Below are positions 1 through 17,100 of a stretch of DNA of 64,000 nucleotides, piece by piece. This stretch comes from Numida meleagris (taxonomy: Eukaryota; Chordata; Aves; Galliformes; Numididae): positions 26,198,637-26,262,636 of the forward strand of contig NC_034414.1 of NCBI RefSeq assembly GCF_002078875.1, given 5' to 3'. The notes beneath the pieces were generated by a model. That model worked only from the letters and a program-made list of their open reading frames with translations, was not told the origin of the DNA and made no database searches. The first letter of the stretch is position 1; the number at the start of each line of letters is the position of its first letter. The position numbers and the translations under genes were made by a program.

Positions 1-322
1 ACAGCATTAAGACTCTCAAAGCACAAGATTTCACATTATGGACTTGAACGCTACACCATAACTTTTTTCTTTTTTAATCTACAATGGAGAATAGCTGTAA
101 TTCCCTACAAATAGTAGACCTACAGAAGACATACATTTAGCAGAATCATGTTTACATATTGAAAACTACAGTCTCCACTTAGTTTTCCTGGATTGTTCTT
201 GTAACAAGCATACTGACTGCATACAGTTTACATTTCATGAGCACCCAGTCCTTAGGAGCAAATTACAACTGTGCTAAAAACACTCTTATGATGTTACAAC
301 TAAGCAAAGAAAGGAAAACTCA

Positions 323-6816
<6,494 letters not shown>

Positions 6817-7365
6817 CTGCAAGTAATTTAAGAACAAACATTCAGATTTTTTTTTCTTCATTGATTTATTTTGGTAAGGAAAGTAAAAATAAAAGTTATT
6901 ACTCATGAAAACAACTGTGTAGAATTCCTTAAAGAGCTCTCTCATGCAGTTTTGAATAGTCCTCTAAAAAGCTGTTAATAAAAAATAGCTTTCCCTTTCC
7001 TTCATTTTTTTTCCTTGTCCTCCAAGATACAGCACTCATTCTACTAAGACCCATAGGATTGCTCTCAGCTACTCAAATCAGATTAACAAAAATCTGATTA
7101 ATGCTGCTGTGCATTTTTCTGTCTCCACACAAAAAGACACTTCGTTTCAAGCTTTGTTATTTTACATCAGTCAGCTTCAGAGCTAATTTGGCTAATATCA
7201 TCAAATTTAACTGGCAAAAGCCTTCAACAGCTCATCTGCACAGCTTACCCTATAGTACCCTAATTCCAATTGTTCACCATCTACTTTCTGTTTCTGGGAC
7301 ACTGTACCCACACAATCTGGTACTGAGAGAAGCTGTGAGCACAGCTGAGCAGCTCTTGTACTTAC

Positions 7366-7414
7366 ACTGAGTCCAGTCTGCACAGAGTTAAAGCAGCTCT
7401 GACATTCAGTGCTG
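7366..7414 (-). other. candidate untranslated exon upstream of ZNF106 coding exon 1
   Basis: A 49-nt segment on the minus strand is flanked by a pyrimidine-rich acceptor (TTATTTTGTTGTTGGACAG) and a good donor (TCAGT|GTAAGT). It lies about 550 bp upstream of the ZNF106 coding start exon and could be a 5' UTR exon. Only the splice-site match supports it. Confidence 0.25.
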
Positions 7415-7778
7415 CTGTCCAACAACAAAATAAGGAAAATCATATCCATCTAGTTCCAAAACGTGGATTTTGGACAAATAACTCCTTTCCCCTGGATTTG
7501 GACATACACTTAGTTAATGCATGCATCAGCATCTGTCCAGCATAAAGGGAAGGCAACTGAGATAATCTTTAGGCAAATAAAGCAGTTTCATCCCTAAATA
7601 AATTCATTATCATACCAAAACAAACCTGTTTAAAACACAACAGCAGATTCAATCACCTTATGTTATTTATCCAGCATTCCTAGGGTGCCATTCTTGAAAT
7701 TCTCAATGGTGTTTAAATACACATTCTCTAGTTTTATCACATGGGCACCTGATGTACTGGAATCATAAGTAACAGCTA

Positions 7779-10700
7779 TTTATTTTCACAAAGTGTCCAC
7801 AAGATCATTCAGAACATTGCGCCAAACTAGGTCACACAGAGCATGCATGTAAAGCATGAATCTACTCCCAAAAAGCAAAGGATGCTGATTCTTGCTCCAG
7901 TTTCAGATTGATAGCTTCCTTTGGGATGAAAATATGCTCTATTTCCCCAGTGTTCTTCACTAACACTTCTTTGTCATTTAGTGGAATAGTATCACACACA
8001 TGTTTAGGATCTTGCTTAAGATTACTCAAGTACCCATGGAATTCATTCTGCACAAGAGAAAGACAGCAGCATGGGACCTAAATCAGGACAAAGAGGCCAG
8101 TGAAGCATGGTGACTTCCTGATACCGGTTAGCACATAACATCAAAAAGCTATCTATCACTAGTAGACCTAACATCACACCTGTTTTGACTAATTAAAATG
8201 TATAGTAACTATACACGATTACAGGAAGAGTTTAGACTAACTGCCCAACCAACAGGGCATTTCTTATGACAGCGTACTAAAAATACGAATAGGATTCAAA
8301 TGCTACTGGACGTCACCATGAAAAGTGAAGCTTTCACCTCCATAGAGAGAAGCTCTTGGAAGCAAGGGCTCAGAAGTAGTGTGATTTTGTAGATGCCATA
8401 AAATGAACATGCAATGGTCGCAAGAGGACAAATCCACTTTCTATTTTCAGATCACCTCTTGACTTAGCATCTACATGGAGATGAGCCACTTCCTTTCATG
8501 CTTGCCTTTCTCACAAATTCTTCTAGAAAACCTAAGGCTCACTTCAATAAAGTACTTTAATTTCACTCTAAAAACTTTCATCAAGTATTTAAAAAAAAAT
8601 CGTAAATTCAAGGCTTTCTCTCCTTAACTACGTAACGTTAATAAGAACCAGACAGCACTTCAACCATGTACTCAGCAATGGCATTTGCCCTCATCATACA
8701 CCAACTGATCTGTTCAATCGTAATACCTGCATACTCAGAAAAGAATTATCTCTCATGGGACACTAAGAGGAAAATGAGCTAGTACAAAAATGAACACAAT
8801 AAAACAGCAAGTAAAGAGTAGGTTCTACACTATCATGTAAAAGAAGCATTTCTCAACAGCAAAATGTAAAGCCTTTAAAACAAATGAGGTATTACACTAA
8901 CTTCCTATTTTGAGGGAATGTTACCAATCAGTAGGGGATTTTGTTTGTTTTAAAGCAAGTGGATAAATTTTACAACAGTGATGTAAATGCAATTTGCTCG
9001 CAGCCTGCACCTGCCCAGAGCCTGGAAACAGCATCCAGATTTAATTAACTTCAGCAAGTCTGTTAGGGCTTGTGGAGAACGCTTCTTGCAAGTATAAATA
9101 GCCTACAAAGAAAAGAAGGCATTAGGCTACTTCCTGCTACAACATCCATTTGTCTACAGTTATTCATCCTCACCGGATAACATATATTAAAAATGTATGT
9201 CAAGGCTAAATCTGCTGCAGATCAGTGGCTGGGCAGTGACTATATAAAGCCACGAGCCACAGAGCAGGGCGGGCAGGCCAGTTATGCCAGCTGCCCAGAA
9301 CTCTGCAGCAGTGCTGGGGCCCATCTAACAGCCCCTCTACACACCGTAGATAGCAGTGGATACTCTGCCCTCGACAAAAATGGAAGCCTGGAAGTTCAGC
9401 ACAGCAGAATGCTCTGCAGCAACACGTTCCTCAGCCCCTCAGAGGGACACACCTCTCCTGCAGCAACTGGTTGCACAAGCCCGGTTGAGCTGCACGAGAG
9501 GAACACATGAGAGCTGCCACAGACGCAGGCAAGGAGAGGAGTGACAGGCTGGAAAGATGCAGCACACCACAAAGTGCTTTCATGAAACCTTTTGTTGGTT
9601 GATAGAAGGAGGTGGGCAGAAGATCCTTCTGCCCTGGAGGTAAGTCTCTGGGCCTGGGAGAGAGAGGAAGGGAAGTGCATCTCAGGCCCTGGAAGGCACT
9701 TAAATAACCACTGTTTGGTTAGGCCATGTGCAGTTCGATTATTGGAAAACTTGTTTTGCTAATTTGCTGAGAGGCCTGGTCCTTGCAGGAAAACCTGGAG
9801 AATACCACAGCCACCTGCTGAGACAAAGCAATGCTACAAAGCAATTAAAAAATGTAACTGAACAATGATTTATTAAAAACTAGTGAAATAGAGATTTTCT
9901 TAGGGAAAAATGTGTATGGTTAAAGTCACTTCCCTGTACTACATGCTGCCCCCAGTATCAAAGCTCTTGCACCACTGTCAGACTGCTGGACAAAACCAAG
10001 TAATTCACTGCCACAAAGACAGGCCTACACTCAATTTTCATCACCTCACGTAGAAGTTATGTGGAATAAAGCACCCACCTTTCCTTCCCAGAACCATTGC
10101 CCTTGGGCACAACCGCACAGCAAACATCAGAGCCATGCTGCCAAACGATCAACTATTCCAACACTGAACCAGAAGAAGATAAGAGTTACTGCATGGATCA
10201 AAGTCTGTTAAGTTCCTGCTCAAGGCAATGAAGCTGACTTTGATAACTACCCACAAGACATCTGCACGAACTGTTTGTATGCTGTCCCATAAGTAATGTT
10301 GGATTTTTACAATATATGGGGAAGGTACGCTGGAGATAAGGAGACTGTAGATAGACACCTCACACAAACAGACCAGCACATGTACAGGAATACCTGGCAT
10401 GAACAGGAGCCTTTATTAAAGACTGGTTTTATTTCAAGCAAGGCTACAAACAGGCCACAGACCAGGAGAATATATACACCTTAAGTCACAATCAAACTGT
10501 GTCTTTCCGATTTCCTATAAAAAATGCTAATAGTTTCCTAATAACGAAACTAAGCTTTCCTTGCTGTAAACTGAGATGGTAACAGCTCCCAGAGAAAGTA
10601 AACACCTTATTGCTATCTTACTTACCATGAGCTTTTTACACACTGGCAGGTACAGGGACATACACACTGCACTAACGTGAATGAAAAGCTGTTCAGCACG

Positions 10701-13456
10701 ACTATCGTATGCCGTCATTTCAGAGATCTAACATCCACACACCTAGACAGCTTTTCTAGACATATGCAAGCTCCGTTTCTTTGGGTGTTTTCCTTAAACT
10801 CCACATTTTCTGAGCCTATTAAAATTCCAGTTTCTCTTTCCAAATTGCCTAAAACATTCTTAAAGAATTATGTCCAAAACTGGACAGGGTACTCCCACTG
10901 AGCCCCTTACCAGCACCTCTTGGAGAGGAGCCTCAAACATTATTTGCTAAGGACTGAAACAAAGTTTTATTAAGAAGCAAAACAATGATCCATCCACAAG
11001 AATAGAGACAAGCAGCCTACTTCAGTTAGATGTATCTGTGACTTCCAAAGAAGTCCTGTCAGCTTATTCTGATAACCTTGCGACACTTTGTAAGAAGTCT
11101 TTGATAAAGAGGCCCTTACAAGCATGACAGAAAGAGGTGCAAAATAAAGTGGTTGGTATTTCAGCAACTTGTGTATTTCCCCACCCCCCCCCATAGGTTT
11201 TTGAGCTCATAGTACCCTAGACAGGTATGCAAGCTGTGTTTCTGTCACAGACTGTAAATTAAGAACAGAGGCTCAGAAAACAAACCAAAGCAGACTGCAT
11301 CATATATCCACCTACTGCAGTTCCACAGAAGCAGGCATCTGGCCTTGGCAAAGGAACTGAGACTCCCTAAGTAACTCCCTAGAAAGTCCACGTACTACGT
11401 ACTCAGACGTCCTAAGAAAGATCTGTTCAATAGAGAGTGCACTGGAAAGTATTTAGTCAGTCACTGGGCTTTTTCTATTAATACAGTCACCACAGAGTAT
11501 TCAGAACCACTGGAGAGTGATTTGAGGCACTCAAACCAAGGTAGTCAGGTCACTTGACAGAATACAGAGCTTTCGTGCCAAGCAAATTCAAATTAAGGAT
11601 CCCAAAGATTAAGCTGGCAGGCATCAATGATCAGGCAGCAGAAAAGCAGGCTTCTCTCTAAATTATCGCACCTGCGTAACACAGGCATTTCATCCCAGTG
11701 CTGAGTAATAGGGGGCTCCATTAATTTGGAATCAAAATGTAAAATAGTCTAGGACCAGATGAGAAAAACCCATTACCCAGTAAATTAGAAATACTTTTTT
11801 AAAAAATATGCATAATATAAAACAAAAGCAATTTTGTAATTTATTACGTTCTCTTGTTTTCATATCATCACACTGAATTAGGTAACATCTCAAAACTTAG
11901 GACACCATCTGGTGGCAGAGTTCACAAAAGACAACTGTCAGATGTTAAAAATAATTTTATCAATCTAAATTTGACTCAAGATATCTTACAAACTTTAAAA
12001 GGTAAAGTGGAAAATTAATAGGAAAAAATGCCTTAGTTTTATCTAGGCCTCTTAATACTCTCGTAGACAATCTAGATATGCATTTATATTACAGTAATTG
12101 TGGTTATTCTTTGTATTGTACAGAAATTGGAGCCCTGCGTAGATTAACATGCACTTGATTGACATCTCTTCAAACACGTGACATTTTTGGACATGTGGGC
12201 TAGATGTTACCTGAAATTTGGTCACAGTGATTCAGGTGACAGACTAACATAGTTTGGCCAAAACCAACTATTTGCTTGAATTGAGAGTGCTACAACAGAC
12301 CACCTATTCAAAAAACTTTCATATAGAAATCAGCCAATGCTGGAACATACACAGCGATGCAAATGTAGTTGCTTTTTACTGACAATTCAGTTGAAGCCAA
12401 GCAAAGGCTAAAAAATAATAATAATACACTTGTCTTTAATAGAAGTAGTCTGTTGTCAGGTCAGGATCAGAACTTGTTTTCTAAGGTAAAGAAGTTACAA
12501 AGCCAAACTTCATCAGCCCAAAAGACAAGCAATATTCATATGAAACACTGCAACCCTAATGGGGAGGTACTCTCAAAGTTCAGCCAAACCTTTAATCAAG
12601 TTTCAGGAAGGCTTAACTCTTTTTTAGGCTGGAGTCTATCAGCTCAGCAAAACTTAATAAAACGATTGAGGCTTGTCTGAAAGAAGCAGCAAGTGAGAGA
12701 AGGCCAGCAGAGGTCAGGAAAAGCCCCAGGAGCAGAAAGCAAAGTCCACCAAACCTCAGTCTTGCTTTCTCAGGCCGCTGCTCAGCACCCAGCCGTGGCA
12801 CCAAGCCTCTTCAGAGCTGCGCTTCAGGCAGAAGGGATGGAGGAAGACACAGCGCCGCCACGGACCATTCCATCAAGCCATCGGCACCAAAAATAGAATG
12901 ATATAGAAAGAAACCGTATTCTCAAAAAGAAATGATAAACCAAGCCCTTACAGAACAGCTTCAGAAATGGAGTACGGTTATTAATTGTCAAAGCCACTTC
13001 TAGCCAACGTGAGCCATCTCCTCTTCCATTGCCCTGTGAAGAGCTGCTTCAGGAACCGCACACGCTCAGTCTCACTGAAGGTTACCGGGCTTTTATTACC
13101 ACACCCGCTCACTCTCTCACCAGGACGAATTCTAGCTTCACAACACGAGAACAGTAACAGGGCAACCCTGAGCCCAGAGCTGCGCTACAGCCTTGCAGGC
13201 AGCCTTCGCAGGTACCGAGACACAGCCGTACCCACACGTCTCTAGCAGGGAGCCGCTCTCACGAAGCCCGTTAACCCGAACGCAAAGCCCAGGGGCACGC
13301 AGCAGCGCGGGATGCTGGCCGCACACAGCTCCCGCTGCCCGGGCCCGCCGCCTCTCCCCAGCTGCCTCAGCCCCACAAGGTAAGCCCCCGCCGCGGAGCC
13401 GAGCGCTCCGTCCGGGACTCACACATCGCGGCCAGGGCAGGGGGCGGGCCGTCCAT
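7779..13456 (-). CDS. unrecognised multi-exon protein-coding gene candidate, divergent to SNAP23
   Basis: I do not recognise this gene. On the minus strand I can chain open exons with plausible splice sites and matching phases: 13456-13423 (ATG), 13167-13121, 12289-12211, 12134-12093, 11934-11906, 11700-11672, 11411-11396 (end uncertain; could run to 11316), 11251-11216, 11114-11077, 10701-10626, 10563-10498, 10344-10251, 9214-9174, 9102-9011, 8751-8727 (or from 8762), 8047-7862 (TAG). The chain totals 930 nt, or 309 residues. An AATAAA lies at 7784-7779 on the same strand. The product would be helical and Cys/Leu-rich (for example LFIKDFLQSVASRAEQLF), without signal peptide or obvious catalytic motif. 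The first exon sits in the CpG island shared with SNAP23. Individual middle exons were chosen by eye among alternatives, so the exact protein is uncertain. Some exons could instead be alternative ZNF106 leader exons. Confidence 0.5.
7862..8047 (-). CDS. terminal exon of the unrecognised gene candidate
   Basis: A strong acceptor (CTGTCTTTCTCTTGTGCAG) is followed at once by 61 open codons and TAG. AATAAA on the same strand lies about 80 bp further on. The frame is closed upstream of the acceptor and the other two frames stop within a few codons. The residue mix looks like real protein (for example EVLVKNTGEIEHIFIPKEAI). No family recognised. Confidence 0.6.
   Translation of the reverse strand, partial: NEFHGYLSNLKQDPKHVCDTIPLNDKEVLVKNTGEIEHIFIPKEAINLKLEQESASFAFWE
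9011..9102 (-). CDS. internal exon of the unrecognised gene candidate
   Basis: 92 nt between acceptor CTTCTTTTCTTTGTAG and donor GGGCAG|GTGCAG. Only one of the three frames is open. It reads as a basic amphipathic helix (KKRSPQALTDLLKLIKSG). It leaves phase 2, which fits the shorter 25-nt version of the following exon but not the 36-nt version. Confidence 0.55.
9241..9639 (+). promoter_or_regulatory. TATA box followed by a GC-richer block ending in a consensus donor
   Basis: TATATAAA at 9241-9248 on the plus strand is followed by about 390 bp of GC-richer DNA. That block ends at CTGGAG|GTAAGTC at 9639/9640. It looks like promoter plus first exon of an antisense or noncoding RNA inside the minus-strand unit. 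No downstream exon was identified, so this is only suggestive. Confidence 0.25.
10498..10701 (-). CDS. two adjacent internal exons of the unrecognised gene candidate
   Basis: Exon 10701-10626 ends at a strong donor (CTCATG|GTAAGT). After a 62-nt intron, exon 10563-10498 follows acceptor TCTCAGTTTACAG. Both are open in the joined frame and encode hydrophobic helical sequence (SAVCMSLYLPVCKKLM, then QGKLSFVIRKLLAFFIG). The start of the first exon is the weak point: the AG before 10701 lacks a good pyrimidine tract. Confidence 0.45.
10800..10935 (-). repeat. CR1 LINE fragment, antisense
   Basis: The stretch around TCCAAAACTGGACAGGGTAC and the following CCACTGAGCCCCTTACCAG matches the reverse complement of the CR1 segment that reads CCAGTTTTGGGCCCC in the copy at 30.5 kb. 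It is an old internal fragment and diverged. Splice-like signals on its edges are probably fortuitous. Confidence 0.5.
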
Positions 13457-13636
13457 CCCTACCGGTACCGAGCCCGCCTGCCCGCCCGTGGTCCACCACC
13501 CCGCAGCTCCAGCGCCGGGGCGACCCCGCAGAGACCCGCGGCGCACGGGAAGGCGGGGCAGCCCCCAGGCGCAGCCAATGCGGCAGCAGGACGTAGCCGC
13601 GCTGCACGCCGGGAAGGGCTCCCGCGCCTCCGCGGT

Positions 13637-13655
13637 GCCTGCTGGGAAACGTAGT
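13637..13655 (-). promoter_or_regulatory. ZNF143/THAP11-type SBS element
   Basis: On the minus strand the sequence ACTACGTTTCCCAGCAGGC closely matches the vertebrate SBS promoter consensus ACTACAATTCCCAGAATGC. It sits about 180 bp upstream of the minus-strand ATG at 13456, where promoter-proximal SBS sites usually lie. Confidence 0.6.
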
Positions 13656-14104
13656 CCCAGCACCTGTAGCGCGCACGGGCGCTCGGGGCGCAGGGGCGAA
13701 CTTCACTGAGAGGACTGCACCACCTTGTCAGCTAGGGGCGCTTATCGACTGATAAAAACAATACAAAAGCCATACCAATAAATTTATCCATAAGGATACT
13801 GCTATAAACAGGCATAATGCTATAAACACTCGATAACGATACATACTACCGCTTTAAAAGTACGCTCAAAACGCACACTACTCATGAAAGCAACGCGATC
13901 TCGATGCATGCGCAAAGCCCCCGCCCGCCACCACGTTGGGTGTACTGCGGGGCTGACGCGTGTTCCGGCGCGCAATGCTGTGGGACGGCGGCTGCTTTCC
14001 TCGCGCCACGTTGGGAGTGGCGCCGCCGTCCAATGGGAAGCTCCGCCTCCCGCTTCCGGAGCAGCCCTGACGCTCCGCGGGTGGGCGCCGGCGCCGGGCG
14101 GGAC

Positions 14105-14178
14105 ATGGGCTCTTAAAGGGGCGGCTCGAGGCGGTTGGGCTCGGCCTGAGGGCGGCGGCGTAGCGGCCTGCGGGAGCG
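14105..14178 (+). other. SNAP23: SNAP23 exon 1 (5' UTR)
   Basis: GC-rich untranslated exon ending at donor GGGAGCG|GTAGGT. The start is approximate: a TTAAAGGGGCGG motif at about 14114 sits within it, and no TATA box is evident. Confidence 0.6.
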
Positions 14179-17100
14179 GTAGGTCTGTGGTGGGGGCGGG
14201 CGTGGGCTCGGCGGCTTTCTGCGCCTTGGGTGGGGCACGGCTCGGTAGCTCCGGTTCCCCTTTCTGCCCCTGGGCCGGGGGCTCCCGAGGCGCTGCGGTG
14301 GGAGGCCTTGTCGCAGCCCTTCCCGCTCGGGGCTCTCGGGTTCCGCGGGAGGCCCGACGGGGCGCGGGAGGAGACTCAGCGAATCCTGTGGGCATCTGAA
14401 GCAGCCTGGGCTCCGTGTCGCTGCCGGCCGTGTGCCCCGCGCTGTGGGGAGCTGTGTTGTTCGCTCACCCCGTCTCTTACGGTCTTTTTTTCAAGTGGGG
14501 CGTAGCTCCTGTTCACCAACAGCAGTTGGTCTGACAGCCTAGGCCGCTGAGGTGGGGGAACTTTGGAAACCACTTTATGCAACTTCTCTGGCCGCTGGCC
14601 TTCCCCTTTTTCACCCTGCTAAAGGGCAGAGGGCACTTAGCAGTTGGGTGTTGCTTTACTTCTCCTTTGTGACCAAACCTGGTGCTATGCTGCAAGCAGC
14701 AGTGCATCAGAAGGCATTTTTTGGGACAAGAGGAAATGGCCTCAAGTCATGCCAGAGGACATTCAGGCTGGATATTAAGAAGAATCTCTTCTTTAAAAGA
14801 GCAGTGAGGCATTGGCACAGGCTGCCTGAGGAGATGGTGGGGTCTCTGAACATGGAGGTGTTCAAAGAAGATAGATGGTAGATGTGGCACTGAGGGACAT
14901 GGTTTAGAGGGCATGATGGGGATGGGCTGGTGGTTGGGCTGGGCGATCTTAGTGGTTTTTTCCAGCCTTAATGAGCCTATGATCTCAGGGCAAAGGAGTA
15001 GCCTTCTGTGATGCCAACTGCTTGATTCGTTGACTTGAGCCATTAATTGCTTACTGAAAGTCCAGTAACACATCTGTATGCCTGAGCTGCTCTGTCCTGC
15101 ATGTCTTTTGATTGCAATTGTATATTGCAGTTTGTGTCTCTAGATGAAATGGTGTGTGTTGCTGACTGTATGTGACTCTGAGGTTGTTTGTTAACTTGTG
15201 CTTGCCAATAATTAATTTGGAAGAGGTATCACAAGGCTTTTCCAAGGACAGACGTGGATTGTTGAGAGAACTGTGGAGCTTGACACAACAGAGAGAGGAG
15301 GTGCCATTGCTAGTGCCTATTCTTCAAGCTATCGCCTCTGCACAGTGTGGTCAGGAAGCTGATAAGATAGAGCAGGAAGCCTGCAGAGCAGCGTCTTGTT
15401 CTTAGCCTTGGCCTCCTCCCTCAGTGTTACAGATGCTTTGTTCATTTATCTTGTAGCCATAATAGCACAGAGGAGTACATTCTGGTGCTGATACCTTGTA
15501 CCATGCTGTATTAGATAGGCTGAAATTCAGCTGTCTAACAAGTACAATAACTTCTTGTTTGTTTAAGGAAATGCTTGGGGGAGAAAAAAACATAACAAAC
15601 AATTCCTTCCACACTGGTGATATGAAATTTGTGAAAGAACAACAGCAAAAACAAATCAATCCAAAATTGCCTATTCTGTAAACTATATAGTTTTTAATCT
15701 TTGCAAGAAGGCACAAAGAATCATAAGTAATGGTCAGATTTTTCTAAAAATATTGTTTCATTAATTTTCTATTTTGTGGGAAAGGCAGCTGCTGACTTAG
15801 TCAGTGAAGGACCTGAGAGCATCTGTGATCAGCAGATGCTGTACCAATTCACTGCTGGCTGAAATTACAACTTATGAGCCCCTGGCCTTCAGTCAGTTGC
15901 TGCGACAGCAGGATTATGTCATTTCGTGTTTCATGCCTTTGTGATGAGATTATCCATAAAGAGGGAGAGACTGCATTTTTCAGTCATGTTTAATATTTCT
16001 GTCTTCATATTTGTATAAAAAAATCAGTTGAATGAGTGAGCTGGGAGTTATAAGATTTTAAGGTTTAATTTTTTAGTATCCTAATAGGGGTTTATGTTAA
16101 AAGGATAAGGCAGATGATTTACTTTCTAATTTATCTGAAATGAAGAGGTAGTGAAATACGAGTATTTGGAAATTGGAGGGATAGGGTTTTTTATATCACA
16201 ACTTACTAAAAATTAGTAACTTGGAAATATAAAAGTTTTTGTTTATTTCAAAATGTGTTATTTTGGTGGACTGGAAGAAATGATTAACTAACTGTATTGA
16301 TGTTTTTAAAATGTACTCTTACACTGAATGTCACTTTTAAAACAACTTTTGTCTAGTTTCCAGGTGCAGACTATGTAATTACAGCTCAACAGGCATTTTC
16401 ATAGGCCTTCTGGTCACCTGCAGGAGGTTTAAATTCAGATCTGCAGAACAGGAAACTCTTATGGGTTTTGAGTGCTTTGGAAAGCATCACATGAATATAC
16501 TGTGACTTGTTTTACAAGGAAGTACATTTTCTTTTTTTCCCCCATGGAGCCAATAAGTGTTCAACTTTCTTTACAGCTGGTACTCAAGAAAATCGTGTTC
16601 AAATAGTGTGTAAATGGCCGGCTATAGCTTTTGTTACCTTAGATGTGTATTATTTATAAGCCTGTGAAAAAGACTTGTAATGTAAAAGACTGAAAAGGCT
16701 ATGCAACCTCACTTGTAAGCAAGTTTCAAAAGATTTCACTTTTATACTCCAGAGCTGGGAACTGAGTGTGGGTATAACACAAGTAAGATGAAGAAACTCC
16801 TAAAATGCTTCTGGTGCTTCATGGGTGTGTGGATTTACCAAATTGAGCTCTCTAAGCCAATGATGCTTTGAAGAGGTCTGACACCATGCTAATAAGAGCC
16901 CTAAAGTGCCTCCTGTCGCTACTTCCTTTACAGCAAATACTTTATTGGAGGTTTTAAGCAGTTCTGTAAAATCTCCTTTACCATCTCTTCCTCAGCCTTC
17001 TCCAACCTGAAGACTTTGTATAAGGAGAGTAAGTTCAAGGTTTTCCTGGGTTTCTAGAGTCACTGACTTGAATACATAGCAAGTGGTCTCAAGTCTGTAT

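Larger units (their letters stand above)
13300..14480. promoter_or_regulatory. CpG island, bidirectional promoter for SNAP23 and the minus-strand unit
   Basis: About 1.2 kb rich in G+C and CpG, with an AT-richer dip at 13710-13880 that separates two halves. The left half carries a minus-strand ATG and donor (13456-13423). The right half carries the SNAP23 first exon, ending at 14178. A CCAAT box (14030-14034) and an ETS-like CTTCCGG (14053-14059) lie upstream of SNAP23. Head-to-head transcription from this island is expected from the ZNF106-SNAP23 arrangement in mammals. Confidence 0.8.

Noticed and set aside
10913..10957. segment with excellent acceptor (TTTGTTTCAG) and donor (GCTG|GTAAGG) on the minus strand
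   Set aside because: All three frames contain stops and part of it matches a CR1 antisense fragment, so I left it out of the candidate gene.
13193..13654. 153-codon plus-strand open frame in the CpG island
   Set aside because: Arg/Ala/Pro-rich translation typical of GC-rich DNA read in a shadow frame.
13820..14399. 191- and 171-codon open frames on opposite strands over the SNAP23 promoter
   Set aside because: Stop-poor because of high GC; they overlap the SNAP23 5' UTR exon and promoter motifs.
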